NCBI GenBank assembly: GCA_026874595.1
Contig: CM049309.1
Span: 6,778,576-6,842,575, forward strand
Length of the DNA stretch: 64,000 nucleotides
Reading direction: 5' to 3'
Origin: Sipunculus nudus
Taxonomy: Eukaryota > Annelida > Sipuncula > Golfingiida > Sipunculidae
Part shown: one piece after another, positions 1-13,168 of the stretch
How the letters are laid out: each line of letters begins with the position of its first letter
How positions within the stretch are numbered: the stretch's first letter is position 1
Program-made: the position numbers and the translations under genes
Notes under the pieces: model-generated
What the model saw: the letters and a program-made list of their open reading frames with translations, nothing else
Told to the model about the DNA's origin: nothing
Databases searched by the model: none

Positions 1-419
1 GGCCTGATGTAATTCTAGCATGGCAATCTGTTACAATTTATACCAACCTCCCGTCAATTTTACAACATACCAAGGATATTTTCAGCTGTTCCATTAATAT
101 TCAAACATAGCAATATGTGTGGGCTTTATTGTTCAATTAATTTTATGTAAAGGGTAATATTGCATATTTATTTTAAACATTTCTTACGACATTTGCTTGT
201 TTACAATGTTATTTGTAAGCAGAAATTGAACTTTATGACCTCTCGGATTAGAATCAAAATGAACGCCTGGCCTCCTATGTTTATTAGAGGGGAGGTGGAC
301 ACTACTTTTGTGGCCAGGTTGTCACGGGTGGTCGTTGTGCATGAACGTTGTAAAGAATTACCAAACACGAGGTCAGAACGTATTGTGCCACAGGTTACAA
401 CACTTTCACTGAAATTGCG
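1..419. other. No gene recognised
   Basis: AT-rich sequence with only short open frames of unremarkable composition. I see no splice-site pair, repeat copy or promoter motif that I can defend. Confidence 0.5.
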
Positions 420-720
420 TTGGTGAAGTCATGCGCCGCGGCAGCGCGTTCTTGGGCAGATGATATGTGTGTTTCCTGCCGCCATGTGGTTTCGCGCGCT
501 GTCATTAGACCGCTCTCAGCGTGTGGTTGTGACACCGCGCCGAGCCCTGTCTGAGCTCTCAAAAACACCGCAGCCAACCCGCTGTTTTTGAGCAAATGCA
601 GTTGAGTTTCGCTTCAGTTGGCCTCTCGCATGTCTACGCGTGAGTCATCCAAGAACCGGTGTTCCAGGTTGTCTCGAGTCACAATAACAAGCCGTTGTGT
701 TGTGTTTTCATTGAGTTAGA
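420..720. promoter_or_regulatory. CpG-rich island, possible promoter or 5' exon
   Basis: A local block rich in CG dinucleotides (for example GCGCCGCGGCAGCGCG near 432) inside otherwise AT-rich DNA. It holds a 35-codon plus-strand ORF at 484-591 whose ATG sits in a perfect GCCGCCATG context, and an exact 10-bp inverted repeat (558-567 with 583-592). Both strands are briefly open. A donor-like GTGAGT lies near 639. This could be a promoter with an upstream ORF, a first exon, or a retained GC-rich repeat. No protein family is recognisable. Confidence 0.3.
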
Positions 721-939
721 TGGACAGCATACATTGTACCTCAAGGACTGTCACAGTTAAGCCGTGATCATTGAATGTGAGCCAGTGTGGACCTTATTGG
801 ACAATTGCACAGTTGTAACACCTGTTTGCATTTATCACTTTGAACGACAGGGGAACTACTTTTGGCGAGGATAACAACAGTCAGGTCCATAATAAGGAAT
901 TGTTCTTGGTAAGTTGTAAACTGCCTAATTTTCTCATTG

Positions 940-943
<4 letters not shown>

Positions 944-982
<39 letters not shown>
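944..982. repeat. (AT)n microsatellite
   Basis: About 19 uninterrupted AT units. The Ile-Tyr runs seen in open frames here are an artefact of this repeat. Confidence 0.95.
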
Positions 983-985
<3 letters not shown>

Positions 986-1496
986 ACTTGATTAAAAGCA
1001 ATTAATTTAATGTGTTCCCTTATTTTCCAAAACTAATGAAATACTTCATGATCTTATGTATTTGTAACAAATAGGCCTATGCTGAAAATGCTTAAAATTA
1101 ATCTCATTGAACTCTTTAGAACTATCAGCAGTCGTACCAGTACTGTGAATTATAAGGGTAAGATTCGCAATTGTATCTGAAAATGCTGAATATGATCGTA
1201 CTATTGCAAATAATGTCCAGCTTTACCGGTAGTGTTTGCCATTTGTAGCAATGCACACGCACGCACACACCCACCCACACACACACATATATAAGTGAAA
1301 ATGATCTGCAGGAATGCAGTCTTTCCTCCGCGGTCACACAGCGCTCTAGTTTGGCAACAGAGGATGATATGCTAAGGTATGTGATTGATCTGAATCACTA
1401 CCGCCGGTTTCGCCTCATCTGCTCATCAGGTGAATGAAGTTCAACTAATTGCGATATTGGGTTGAAGCTCAGCTGACTGTAAGTCATCTGAGCTAT
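983..1496. other. No gene; short CA tract
   Basis: Contains a (CA)n-like tract at about 1253-1287 followed by TATATAAG and, at 1376, a GTATGT donor-like site. The combination could be a small first exon, but nothing downstream supports it. Confidence 0.4.
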
Positions 1497-2345
1497 AGTG
1501 ATCAATCTTTGTCCGTCGCCCGGCCGTCCGGTCATCCGTTATAAAGGCACAAATTGTTGGATTTGGAATCTTCTAACCTGACATCTGATGATTCAGAGAG
1601 GGCCATGAAAAATCTTTGTCTCTGTTACCCATATCCTCCAAGCTATAGGGCTCCTAAGTAACCCGCAGAAAAATTAAAAATTTGATACAAGCTCCAGTAT
1701 CTGAATAACTAATGCATTGATCACCATGTTTCTCTGCATTTATTGATCATGGAGTGTGTCACCAGTTCCTGCACACTGGTGGGGCCACCTGTATTTTATT
1801 CATTTTTAACGCATTCTTTCTCTATTTTTGAGACATTCAAAGAAGCAGTCATCCGTTTACAGGACGGAAAATCGTAACCATAGGACCTAGAATCATTTGA
1901 CTTAACAATCTGGGAGGCCCATGAAAAATCTCCTCGGAAACCTGAATTAAGGTCTCTGTTACCAATATCCTCTGAGATAAGGGGCTTGTAATTACCCCCC
2001 CCCCCCCCCCGAATAATTAAATATTTGAAACAAAAGCTCCAGTATCAGTATAACTAATGCATGGATCACCGTAATTCTTTGCATGCATAATGATCATGGA
2101 GTGGTTCATCAGTTCTTGCAGACTAGTGGCACCACTTGTATTTTTTCTCTCTATTTTGAAAGATACAAAGAAGCCGTCTGGTTGCTAATAGGGCATAAAC
2201 TGTAACCGATAGATCTTCTAACTGTACATCCAGGAGGTCTTATAAAGGCAAATCTCCTTGGAAATCTAGGTAGGTCAGAGTGACCTATTTTGTGCAAGAT
2301 ATTTGAAAGAACATGATTTGGGCACCCTATAGGACAGATTTGCAT
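1497..2345. repeat. Tandem units of a dispersed repeat (about 316-347 bp)
   Basis: After a GTCCGTCGCCCGGCCGTCC start, similar units follow one another. The phrases CATGAAAAATCT (1604, 1920), GCTCCAGTATC (1691, 2036) and GATCATGGAGTG (1745, 2092) recur at offsets of 316-347 bases, and a third partial unit starts near 2186. A 16-C run (1995-2010) is an insertion in unit two. Dispersed elements with degenerate internal tandem units of this style are common in molluscan genomes (from memory). No coding capacity seen. Confidence 0.65.
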
Positions 2346-5300
2346 GATTGGTTGGACGTGGAATCTAATTCGATTAAGATACAGGGAGATTCCTGTAAAA
2401 ATTTCTTGGAAACCTGAAACAATGTCACTGTGCCCTATATTATGCAAACTGTGTGAAAAAACATGATTTTAAACACAATAATAATCACGTGGGCACAAAT
2501 GATAGCAGCTGGATGTATAGAATAAGGTCACTTTAACCTATATCTAAGGTCTATTGGCAAAATGCATGATTTTGAGCACTCTGGGAGTCATGTTACCCAT
2601 TGTTTGGAAATTCTGGGAAACAGAAATGATAAAACCAATATCACAATAAGTTGAATGTACCAGTGTGCAATTATGATTAAGCATTTTGTTTAATTAAATT
2701 ATCTTTCATCTACACACTTGGGAACTGAGAAGACAAACACATACATTGTTTATTGTGTAGACAAAACTTTTTTCTTAACTTGTACATTTATACACTTAAA
2801 TTTTGTCATGTTTGTTCATTATCATGTGAACATCGGTTTTTAGAGCGCTTCGTTAATTACACATACATACACACACACAGATAAATTGAAATACATTACT
2901 CATACGATATAAGACGTATGTGTAAAACGTTAGTACTGGCATGCGAGCTGTGCGCGCACTCTAGCATATACACAGGATATAATGTGAAGTTGCGTATCCA
3001 CCGGCATACCAATGCGACAATCAATATTTTGTACAGTAACCTAGAGAGACTTAATGAGCATTGCTCACGAAAGTTCAAAATTTTGGTTAATAAAATTATG
3101 TATTTGACTACTCGGCTGTCAGTGGAGATTTCTTTGAGCTAAAGGCTATTTATACTTTTTCAAACCACATCATAACGGATGATTTTACTTTAGATGTAAA
3201 TGTCAGAGAATATTCAGGAAAGTTATTACAATGACGCTTATACACATAGTAGACGTATGTAATCGTCGTTCATTTATAAGTACAACATATTATAACAAAA
3301 ATATAACACTGATAATCATTTATTTAGGATTTGAAATGTAAACGTGCACAAATACTGTTATAATAGTACACAGTGTTGAAAAGTAAAAATTTAAATTTTT
3401 TATATACAAATATGATGTTGATTTTTCTTCCAAATTGTAAGAGAACAGTTTATAATACAAAAAGTAAATTTGTTTTATTTTTAAAGTCGATGGCATATAG
3501 ACCTATATCGTATTAAACTTGTACAAATATATGTTATTATATTTTCAAAAACTGGCACAGGAAAGTTGGTTAACTTTGTTAAAACTCAAGGAACATGTAC
3601 ATTGTTTAACCCATGTTGATACATTCAGATTCCGATATATTCTAATCAAACAAAACTCAATGACGTAGTATCAAATCTAGTATGCAGATGACACGAGACA
3701 TGTGGCTGACATATATATAGTCGTTAGTCACGAATAAGTATGGTGCTCAGGTGATTGTCAGTAATGAGAAACATCATAGCCTCACTCACTGCACAAAGAT
3801 ATCGTGCACGTGGAAACAATTAAGACGGACCCGGTAGGAACACTTCCCCCTGTTGGCAAAAGCCAATAAAAACCACACGCGTGGACAACCACACTGTCTG
3901 AAATCAACAAGCTGGCGAGTGAAGTCCCGTCGTTGACACACGTGTATATCAATATATGTGTGCCAATAAGACTGATGATATCGTATTTTGACAGAGAACA
4001 GTTACTAAATTGAATCATTGATCTTATATCTGTAACATTAAATTCATTTTACAAGATTCATAATTGTTTAAAGTCACTGATACCTTTTTGTCAATATCAA
4101 CACTCAATTCACAGGTTTCATGGAAATATATTCTCATTTACAATTAGGTGTACATTTTAATAATTTTTTCGGGGCTTGTGATATTAAATGGTGGCCCCAG
4201 GGCCCACAATTCAGAATAATAATTTCCGTTGCGGTTAACAATTTGGTTACGTTGAATGTTGTTTAACTATAAATAATAAATTACCTGCATTAATCTGGTA
4301 AATACATGTAAAAATGACGCGATTCTGATCAGTGGAAATTGTAAAATGTCTGGTCAATTTGTTTTCTACTGACACGGGAGTTAGCACCAATTTGCTCCGA
4401 CTTGGAAAGAGTATCCATATCTATCAGAAATCATTACCACAATTCCTTGTTCAGTCGTTTGCATATACCAATCCCACAATGCCTTGTCCAGTGACCTTCA
4501 GATGCATCTTAAGTGCAAGGGCACCTGCGATGGATGAGAGGCTGAGCAAATAACTTTCATGGCCGGTTGGGTTGTGTATTCGTCGTGTATGGACAAAGCA
4601 ATTAGATCAAACAGGCCCAAAGGCCATGAAGGTAATGTGTAAAATCTGTCTGTAAGGCCTAAATAAAATAAAAGGTATGGTTCTCAGGCACCGCCCGCCT
4701 CAATTTAACCCCCCCCCCCCCCCGGCATAAGAATTAGATTTTTCATCTTTCAAGAAGATAAAATAATACCATTTTGATCATATTTTCTTTGTTATGTAGT
4801 GCTTTCACCTATTTATAAAAAAAAAACTTCTGTTATTTTCATGCTTTCCTAGATCATATGACATTTTTATCGAAACATACAAAAAAGGCAAAAAATAAAA
4901 TAACGCCCGCCATTTCTGAAACAAAGTTCCCGAGAACCATACCTCTTTTTTGGCCTTAGTTTGAAAAAATATGCTAGAATAAATAATCAACACGACGTCA
5001 TAAAGCCAGTGCCTAACTGAATTAATTAGCCTTGTATTCGTCAATGCTTTTGCAACAATTTTCGTGTCCCTATCATTTTAATTGCATCTGGACAAGCCAT
5101 CAGAGAATTTTTCTGTAATGAAAGGTCTATTAATGGATGTTATCCATGCCAGTATCCATACCTGTACACCAAAAATGGACTTTTAGCCAAGTATTTTATA
5201 GGTTTGTGAATTGCTAAAGGCTATTCGATTCGATTCAATTATCGATTACTGCCTTTGGACTGAATGGAATTTTGAATTCGGTCTATTGCAAACAATCATA

Positions 5301-5569
5301 CTTGATGGTCAAAGGATCCATATTCTAAATATTTTCCAGATAATGCTATAATGAACATTACAATATACCCTAGCATTTTTGTAGAACAAGTCGTGATTAA
5401 ACCTCATCTACTGTAGGATATTTAAGGTTCCTTGAAAGTCAGCACCTAGTACATCCTGTTACGCATATACTTCGTTTTTATTTTCTGAGCCAGATATCAA
5501 AAAGGCATAAAATGTAACATTAAATGCAATAACTGAATTTAATCGATTATTTCATGACAGATTCGAATA
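2346..5569. other. Long stretch with no supported gene
   Basis: AT-rich and featureless at the protein level. It contains a 15-C run at 4709-4723 and a block near 4880-4950 (phrase TTCCCGAGAACCATACC) that recurs in altered form near 53600, so it is likely a dispersed repeat. Another repeat phrase, CGATTCAATTATCGATTA near 5230, resembles blocks at 37.4 and 52.3 kb. Confidence 0.5.
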
Positions 5570-6035
5570 TTAAAGGGGCCTAATCACCTATCTTACCTTA
5601 ACTAAAGGTAATCCCTTGGAGCTTTTATAAAAAAATAGGCCTGAAAACGTAGATATCACCGCACAAGGGCTCCTTGTTTTGTTTATATCAACGTGGTCAT
5701 ACTATGTGGGGGCCCGTTAAAGTAATCGAAACAAATCCAACAAGGGCATCTGGGGCAAGTCAGGTAAGCAAGAGCTTTGTAAATTGCATTTTGCAACAAG
5801 TGACCTTTCTACCCCCGCATAAAGCAACTTATTATCTTATATACATGTTTTCCCGTTTGTCAACATTGCTGTGTTTACAAACATGGTGTTGATAAACAAA
5901 TTCACACATCCTTTACAAAGGCCCAATAAGAACTTTCCACAACCAAACTTACCCTTAGACTTTTAATATATACACAGAGAAGTCAGAAATCATATAAATT
6001 CACTTTCAAAAAGGTAGGTGAATGGGCCGCTTTAA
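5570..6035 (+). mobile_element. TTAA-flanked MITE, family A copy 1
   Basis: A 466-bp element bounded by TTAA on both sides. The left end TTAAAGGGGCCTAATCACCT and the inverted right end (reverse complement TTAAAGCGGCCCATTCACCT) form imperfect terminal inverted repeats of about 25 bp. Near-full copies lie at 20831-21302 (plus) and 59571-60045 (minus), with a fragment at 35950. TTAA duplication is the hallmark of piggyBac-type transposition, so this is probably a non-autonomous piggyBac-like element. It carries no transposase. Confidence 0.75.
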
Positions 6036-6740
6036 CGGAAGGCCTAGCTTCAATGCACCGATTATTAAATGCTTTGGTATTGCCCCAGTATTATACCACG
6101 TGATATGTGATGTACCACTAGAAGTGAAGCAGACAGTGAATTTAACCAAGGTTTGTTATGGTCATTGACATTTCAGAAGACATGCATGGCAAGTCAGACA
6201 TACATCACTTGACAAATGGCCTCTACCCTTTGTATGCCAGGACAGCCGGTCAAATAGGGCACGGGAGAATATTGCCTTTGTTATCATCATAGTCAGAAAA
6301 GTAGCAATAGTGCTAAATCAAATAAGGAAAAAACACTTTATAAACATAAATGGGACAGGTTTTCACAAGCTAATTTATTCACTACTGAGCTAACTCAGAC
6401 AGATTTTGGTTAATTAATGGGTGTCCGGTTTACAGAAAAAATTTTAACAGCAGCTAAAATCCGCACATTTTGAAGTTACATTATTAAAATTGTATGTTGA
6501 ATTGTCTCTTACACAAAATCAAGCACAAATATGCACAGTGAATTCAGAAATATTCGCGGCGATAAATTCGCGGAATTCCTTTGATAACAGTTCCGAAATT
6601 TTCATGAACCCTACGAATATTTGTTAACATTGTATCTTGATTTCTGGATTTCCAGGCCCCAGGTACATATAAACATAGCGTCCCCATTAAAATTTTTTCC
6701 AGTGTTTTTTCTTTGAGTCTACTTCAAGAATTATTCTAGA
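6036..6740. other. No gene recognised
   Basis: AT-rich spacer between two MITE copies. No splice or promoter motif worth naming. Confidence 0.4.
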
Positions 6741-7250
6741 CTATAGTCCGTTTCATCCCCTCATGTCCACATATTTTTTTGCTAGGAAAATTTTTATTAA
6801 TTACATTTCAAGAGAGAAAATTATAATGGAGTGTAGAAGATTAATTGACTTTCTTTCCAACAAGGGAAGTAAACACCTACCTGACATAGTATTTTAGAAA
6901 CAGAATCATTTTAAAATATGATAAATCAGTCTATATTTTACAACATATCAGCCTCACTTATGGCGGTTAAATTCATTAGGCTCATGCAAAAACAGCCTCA
7001 ATTGACAGCTGTTGATTAGATGATGTCTGGTAAATACTATAGAAAGTATGATCAGCCAAAACAAAGATGGCTACTCATACAAGGACAGATCTGATCAGTC
7101 GGACCATTGGAAACAGTAGAAAAGTTGTAAAACATGAACTGGAGATTAATTAACTGGAGGTTGTCACTTTGATATGCAGTTTTCAATGAAATTATTGAAA
7201 AAAATATAAGCTTTTTAGAAAATAATCTCCAAAAGACAGGTCTACTCAGG
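6741..7250 (+). mobile_element. MITE family B copy 1
   Basis: Begins CTATAGTCCGTTTCATC and shares long stretches with 13989-14500, including CCAAAACAAAGATGGCTACT and AACTGGAGATTAATT. Other members at 41790-42060 and 52684-53087 end GGTGAAACAGACT, the inverted form of the start, so the family has terminal inverted repeats. The right terminus is missing or eroded here. No ORF; non-autonomous DNA element. Confidence 0.65.
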
Positions 7251-7389
7251 TTGCTGAAACAATAACCAGATATATATAGATTCCATTGTATTCAACAAAG
7301 CCGCGACATTTTAAACCGACGAAATCGTCTGACTCTACATTATATGGATCATTAAGTTCATCTTTATGGCTGTTCCGAAGAGTAGACGT

Positions 7390-7530
7390 TTAAGGGCTGA
7401 TTGTCTCTACCTGCATGGCTCTCGGCCTTGGGTTTTCCGGTAGTTGCTCAAAGAGATACTCCTGTAATGGCGTCGTAATGGCACCTGAGGAACAGGAAAC
7501 GCAGGCCGCCCGGCTCCATTGACAGTTCAT
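7390..7530 (-). CDS. Small ORF of 46 codons, unknown
   Basis: The minus strand reads from an ATG at 7530 to TAA at 7390 without interruption, in a locally GC-richer block with non-repetitive codon usage. The N-terminus is MNCQWSRAACVSCSSG and the middle is PLQEYLFEQLPENPRPRAMQ. Alternatively the block is a 74-nt internal exon: a good pyrimidine-rich acceptor (TTTCCTGTTCCTCAG) precedes 7484 and a CAG/GTAGAG donor follows 7411, leaving two frames open. I do not recognise the protein. The high information content relative to its surroundings argues for selection, either on a peptide or on a conserved noncoding element. No TATA-driven transcript is obvious. Confidence 0.3.
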   Translation of the reverse strand: MNCQWSRAACVSCSSGAITTPLQEYLFEQLPENPRPRAMQVETISP

Positions 7531-8214
7531 AATTATAGAGTGATTGTAAAACCAGGCAAACAAACATAATATGTTATTACTTGAAAATGTCTATATAGTT
7601 AAACTGTCGGACATGAGCTACAGCATCGACGGCATTACATTGAATGGACAGATATACATGTAGCTGATTAACTCCACATTTGGTGGAGTTCTTGTTAGTT
7701 CTTTCATCATTAAGTTTAAATTTGGTGTGCAAGTTTTCATGGAGCCCACTTTATTTGTGAATAAGTGGTAATCTGCAGCTTTAGTGCCCTCAATGATGCT
7801 CAGCATCCGCGCATCTCGTGATAAATCATTTACCTAGAAGGTAACAATTTGGTCGTTTACGATCGACGAATGGTTATGCAGTAGCAAGTTTGGTACAAGT
7901 ATCTTTAATAGTTACTTAGTCGTATGACGTTATCAAAAGGGACCTCACAATATCCCTTAACAGGAAGGAAAGCTATTTCATATGTTTGTTGTACATCAGT
8001 GAATATAAATTTGTTAGAAAATATGGTCAATGGATGCAAAGGACAAGGTCAAAGATGAGAGTGTGAGAGTGTAGGAAATATTTCGTGATCTCTCTCTTGA
8101 TGGTGTTGAAAAGATCCCCATTTTACAAAGCTAAATTTGCGTTCACTGCATTCGTTGATAATTTTGACAATAAATGGCCGATGTTGCGAATATTAGTTAG
8201 GGCTGAATGGAGAA
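7531..8214. other. No gene recognised
   Basis: Moderately complex sequence without usable ORF or splice pair. Confidence 0.4.
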
Positions 8215-8273
8215 CTCAAGTACTTGAGTCCTGGTAATACTTACCGAGTACTCGAGTCCAAAATTTGGACTCG
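8215..8273. repeat. Cluster of perfect palindromes (ACTCGAGTCC type)
   Basis: CTCAAGTACTTGAG (8215-8228) is a perfect 14-bp palindrome. CGAGTCCAAA / TTTGGACTCG (8253-8273) is a 10-bp perfect inverted repeat around one base. A related GACTCG-rich block lies at about 38690-38790, so this belongs to a dispersed palindromic repeat. Confidence 0.6.
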
Positions 8274-9239
8274 TGTATGTACATGCATATCTGAATATTA
8301 GGCCTACTCTGTGGAGTTCTTGTGTTAACCATCTCAGATTTCTGCTTATATTTTATGATCGTGTGGTATTTCTAAATTGCCCAGACTTAACGTTAAATGC
8401 TATAAGACAACTAGCAAACGTTTATGAGATGCCGTGTTTGAACCTCATCGACGAAATTTTTTTTTTTAAATTTGTTAGAAGATAAGAATAGCCAAAGGTT
8501 AGTTTTCACCCTTGTTGTAAATAAGGTTATTGTCTCAGGTTTTCTGATATGACATACCTTTACTGCAATCCCCTCACCAGTTGAATATGTATGGGGACAT
8601 ATGATGATGGAACAGAACATAAATGTTGCAAATCTACCAAAGTCCTGTATCTACTAACAATAGCATCTATTGTTGAGTTGGTTTTCCTGGCTTATCATCA
8701 CTGTGACATTGTGACATGATTTAATGCCTTCTCTTCCGCTTTTAGCGATTTATTTCTCCTGAGCGTTTCCTATAGTATATTAGGCGCATCTCCTTGTACA
8801 GAATGTCTGCGTACATTCCTCATCCGCGGCAGACGTTTCCGTTATCTCATGGTCAAACTCTCGTCTCTTGTACTTAAAGCGTCTAGTGTCACAAGCAGAA
8901 TATCTTATTACACTTTTCGCTTAATAAAGATGTATATTTGTCATTCACTTTTGTCTGTAATTACCAAGCTGACGAATACTGGGGCGTGCCGGCTTGAACA
9001 GGATAATAAATAAAACAACCGTTCAGTACAACAGTGACACTATTCTTTATTTCCTGCTCAGCATTAAATCTGCAGTGACAATTAATAGGCGGTGTTTATC
9101 ACCACCTATACATTAGCGCGACATGCATCCTGTATAATGTAGATTGCTTCTTCATCATGTATATACGTTAATGATGGGGTTTAGATGTACGGAGGCGGAG
9201 ATCTGCCTTGTACAGATATATTTGTGTGTTGGAGTTATC
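8274..9239. other. No gene; part complex noncoding sequence
   Basis: 8274-8640 resembles a dispersed repeat (CTTTACTGCAATCCCCTCAC near 8559 recurs, altered, near 42545). From about 8640 to 9170 the sequence is non-repetitive, has no long ORF and has homeodomain-like TAATTA and AATTAATAG motifs. It could be regulatory; unproven. Confidence 0.35.
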
Positions 9240-9428
9240 ACCAACCGCCAACGGTGACGTCACAGTCGGCGACAATGGTGGCGGGCACCCTGCGCCAGTC
9301 TGCTGAACAAGATCGCACCCTTCCGTCAGAGATCGTTTCCATTCAAAACGAACCACTTCAAATTAATGACTGTGAGGACGGCCAGGAATGCTTGTCTTAA
9401 CTGTCAAACTGATAAATCAAAATTTAAA
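9240..9428 (+). promoter_or_regulatory. CRE-bearing candidate promoter and 5'UTR exon
   Basis: A CpG-enriched block with a full palindromic CRE, TGACGTCA, at 9255-9262. It ends in a textbook splice donor, AAAG/GTAAGTTTTA, at 9428/9429. Between them a short frame (about 41 codons from the ATG near 9275) closes at a TAA near 9398, so the exon would be untranslated or carry an upstream ORF. No matching 3' exon can be assigned; the next plus-strand candidates are at 12.4, 13.05 and 19.5 kb. Confidence 0.35.
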
Positions 9429-10679
9429 GGTAAGTTTTAAAGAAAAACATTCTGCTTACATTTCGCATACGCATGCTTACAACAGATTACTTATTCCTTG
9501 AAGCTCTTACCAAAAATAAAATCCCATGTTAATAAGATTTGTCTTGAAAACATTCTTATCCAATGTATATAAGCGGATTACATTACCCTTTTTCACTACT
9601 TGTACACGTACGTCACCTCTGTATTTAGATGGCCCGGTGCACTGTTGGCCGTAGATTGCTAAGGCCGAACCCTTACTCTTTGAGTCCGATTCTGCGCAGT
9701 GTGGACAAGGTGTGCACAAGAGGCAAAATCGTTCTTAAAAGGATAGGTCCATGGCCATTTGGCGGCACTGTCTTTGGAATGAGGATGTATAGGTAACAAC
9801 ACGATAAGAATCATATATTTTATTATTTCAGGATTTCAGATTTTATATTCACTGTGCTAGTAATAAAGCAGATGTCATAATCAGTCGTTCAGTCAACCAA
9901 AGGGAATCTCCCAAGGTTTAATGGATATTTCATTGTTTTGTCACTGAGGCACCGGCGGGGTACGATTCGAGGAGCTTTAATACCTGGGTCCAGCGCCCTA
10001 AAACCAGCTATTCACTAGCATTTTTTCATAAAATTTATGAATTCTGGATTACCTTGTGTACATATAATGAAGTCTTATGTAATTTCCGTTAAGAAATATG
10101 TGGTACGTAAGGTTTAAATAAACTTATTTATGCCTTATCTGCTTATCAATTCACAAATTATTTAAGGCATGTTTTCTCTATGCCCTCGGGAACAAAACGT
10201 TCACCATTTCATTTGGTGTGTTGTTGAAAAATATGTTAGTAATAAACTAGTGAACCAGTCTTTATTATACTTAAGGACTATCCGTCCTATTTGAAATGAA
10301 ATTAACCGGTCTTCAATTTTTAATAATGAACGTGTCGGATAAGCCAGTTATTTTAATCAAATAACCAACGCGTGTATCCACGAGGAAATGTTCGTTTGCT
10401 CGAGGAAATGTTCTTAAAACGTGTTAGTACAAGAGACAATTAAAGAGATTTGTCATATTATTCAAGAAATAATTCCTTATTGTGATCATGTCAGACATCA
10501 ACAGGTAATAAAGGGAGTCCTGATATGAGCAGTCACACGTATATATAACGTATAACCACCGTTATTAGTAAATAAATGATACGAATGCCGTAAATGTGCA
10601 ACTGTTGCACTTCGGTATATACGTTCCTATATATTTTCTGAACATGTTCCACACTATAGCATCGTAGGTATATAGATTA
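9429..10679. other. No gene recognised
   Basis: AT-rich. A 13-bp duplication (CGAGGAAATGTTC twice near 10381-10410) is the only local structure noted. Confidence 0.4.
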
Positions 10680-10796
10680 TATATATATATATATATATAT
10701 ATATAATCTGATATATAATCTGATATATTTTCTAGCACTGTCTCTCTCCTATTCATCTGTCTATTAATCTGTATATCGCCTCTCTCCCGCTCCTCT

Positions 10797-10871
<75 letters not shown>
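10680..10871. repeat. Compound AT and (CT)n(AT)n microsatellites
   Basis: (AT)n at about 10680-10704, then (CT)n at about 10798-10832 passing directly into (AT)n to 10871. Likely hypervariable. Confidence 0.95.
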
Positions 10872-12210
<1,339 letters not shown>

Positions 12211-12385
12211 TATATATAAAGGAAACAGACCGGGTGTGGTGTATACAAAACTAGATGTATTCAGTGGTCTCTGTTTCATAAGGAACAAGGAGAGTTATAG
12301 ATGCTGTAGTAAAGAATATCACTATAGCAACTGGATCCTTATTGTGTATTTATAAAATTAAACGGAGTCTTTTTCGGTCAAAATG
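12211..12385 (+). promoter_or_regulatory. TATA promoter and first exon ending at ATG
   Basis: TATATATAAAGG at 12211-12222 is a strong TATA box (also matching the MEF2 consensus CTAWWWWTAA when the preceding C is included). About 30 bases downstream a transcript would start near 12241. The exon then runs about 140 bases to an ATG at 12383-12385 immediately followed by GTAAGTACC, a near-consensus donor. A pyrimidine stretch CTTTTTCGG precedes the ATG. An intron directly after the start codon is common in short, highly expressed animal genes. Confidence 0.45.
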
Positions 12386-13168
12386 GTAAGTACCCTTTAG
12401 TATGGCATCATAAAAATGTATTTCATTATATCTGACAGTCTATAAATATCAGTTAATGTCCATGATATATAAAACCTCCATATATTTTCAAACATATGAC
12501 ACTTGTCACATTTCACTTATTCACTGTCCGAAATAGGAATATTTGGTATATTTCCTTGAATTCTAATTGTCGAAAACAACACACAGTCATACCGAACTCA
12601 TGGTTGAACTGTGAGCTTTTAACTTACACAACCCACCTTATGAAAGGCTGTTCGTCCACTATTGTATACAGCCGATTGTCCTGCCATTGCAGAAGCCATT
12701 AGGGGAAAAATGTATTTTATGATCATTTTAACAAAGCGACAAAACGTTTTGAACGTGAGATGCGTGCAGTTCACTTTTGTCTCGCACCCTGTGCCAAGAA
12801 ACATTAGTCCCAAGGATTTTGACTTTCGGCAACAATGTGCATACAGTACACAGCAGAGCTAATATTCATTGACCGTCTACGACCTGACTTCTGTATACTA
12901 TATAAACCTATATGCCTCAGCGAATTTTATTTACACTTATTGATGTAAAGTGTTGTTTATATAAAGATGTTATGCCTGGAATCGTGTTTTGGTTTGAACT
13001 AATAGGATACGGTAAATTTTATTATTTAGCTTAATGTAACTTTTTGTGCAGAACATTTTATTCATACTTTTGTTCTTGGTGAGCAAGCTCACGTTGCAAG
13101 GTCACAGATTCGCGTTCTATCAGCCCAGCCTGGCATCTGTTGTCAAGTTATTAAGAATAAAAAAATGA
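12383..13168 (+). CDS. Candidate two-exon small secreted peptide
   Basis: Joining the ATG at 12383-12385 to the first acceptor of good quality downstream (TTTTTGTGCAG ending 13051) gives a phase-0 open frame of 39 residues, closing at TGA 13166-13168. It starts M then NILFILLFLVSKLTL, a plausible signal peptide, followed by a short basic, hydrophobic remainder ending in KLLRIKK. AATAAA lies at about 13156, overlapping the end of the frame. The 667-bp intron has normal borders. Alternatively the second exon is only 27 nt, because GTGAGC follows the ninth codon, and the gene continues elsewhere. No family recognised; the whole model is inference. Confidence 0.22.

Noticed and set aside
1287-1376. 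TATA box plus GTATGT donor as a first exon
   Set aside because: The TATA lies in a CA/TA microsatellite tail and no later exon fits; too little evidence.
10386-10410. miR-375-like phrase TGTTCGTTTGCTCGAGG
   Set aside because: The seed does not match and the phrase is part of a 13-bp direct duplication, with no hairpin arm.
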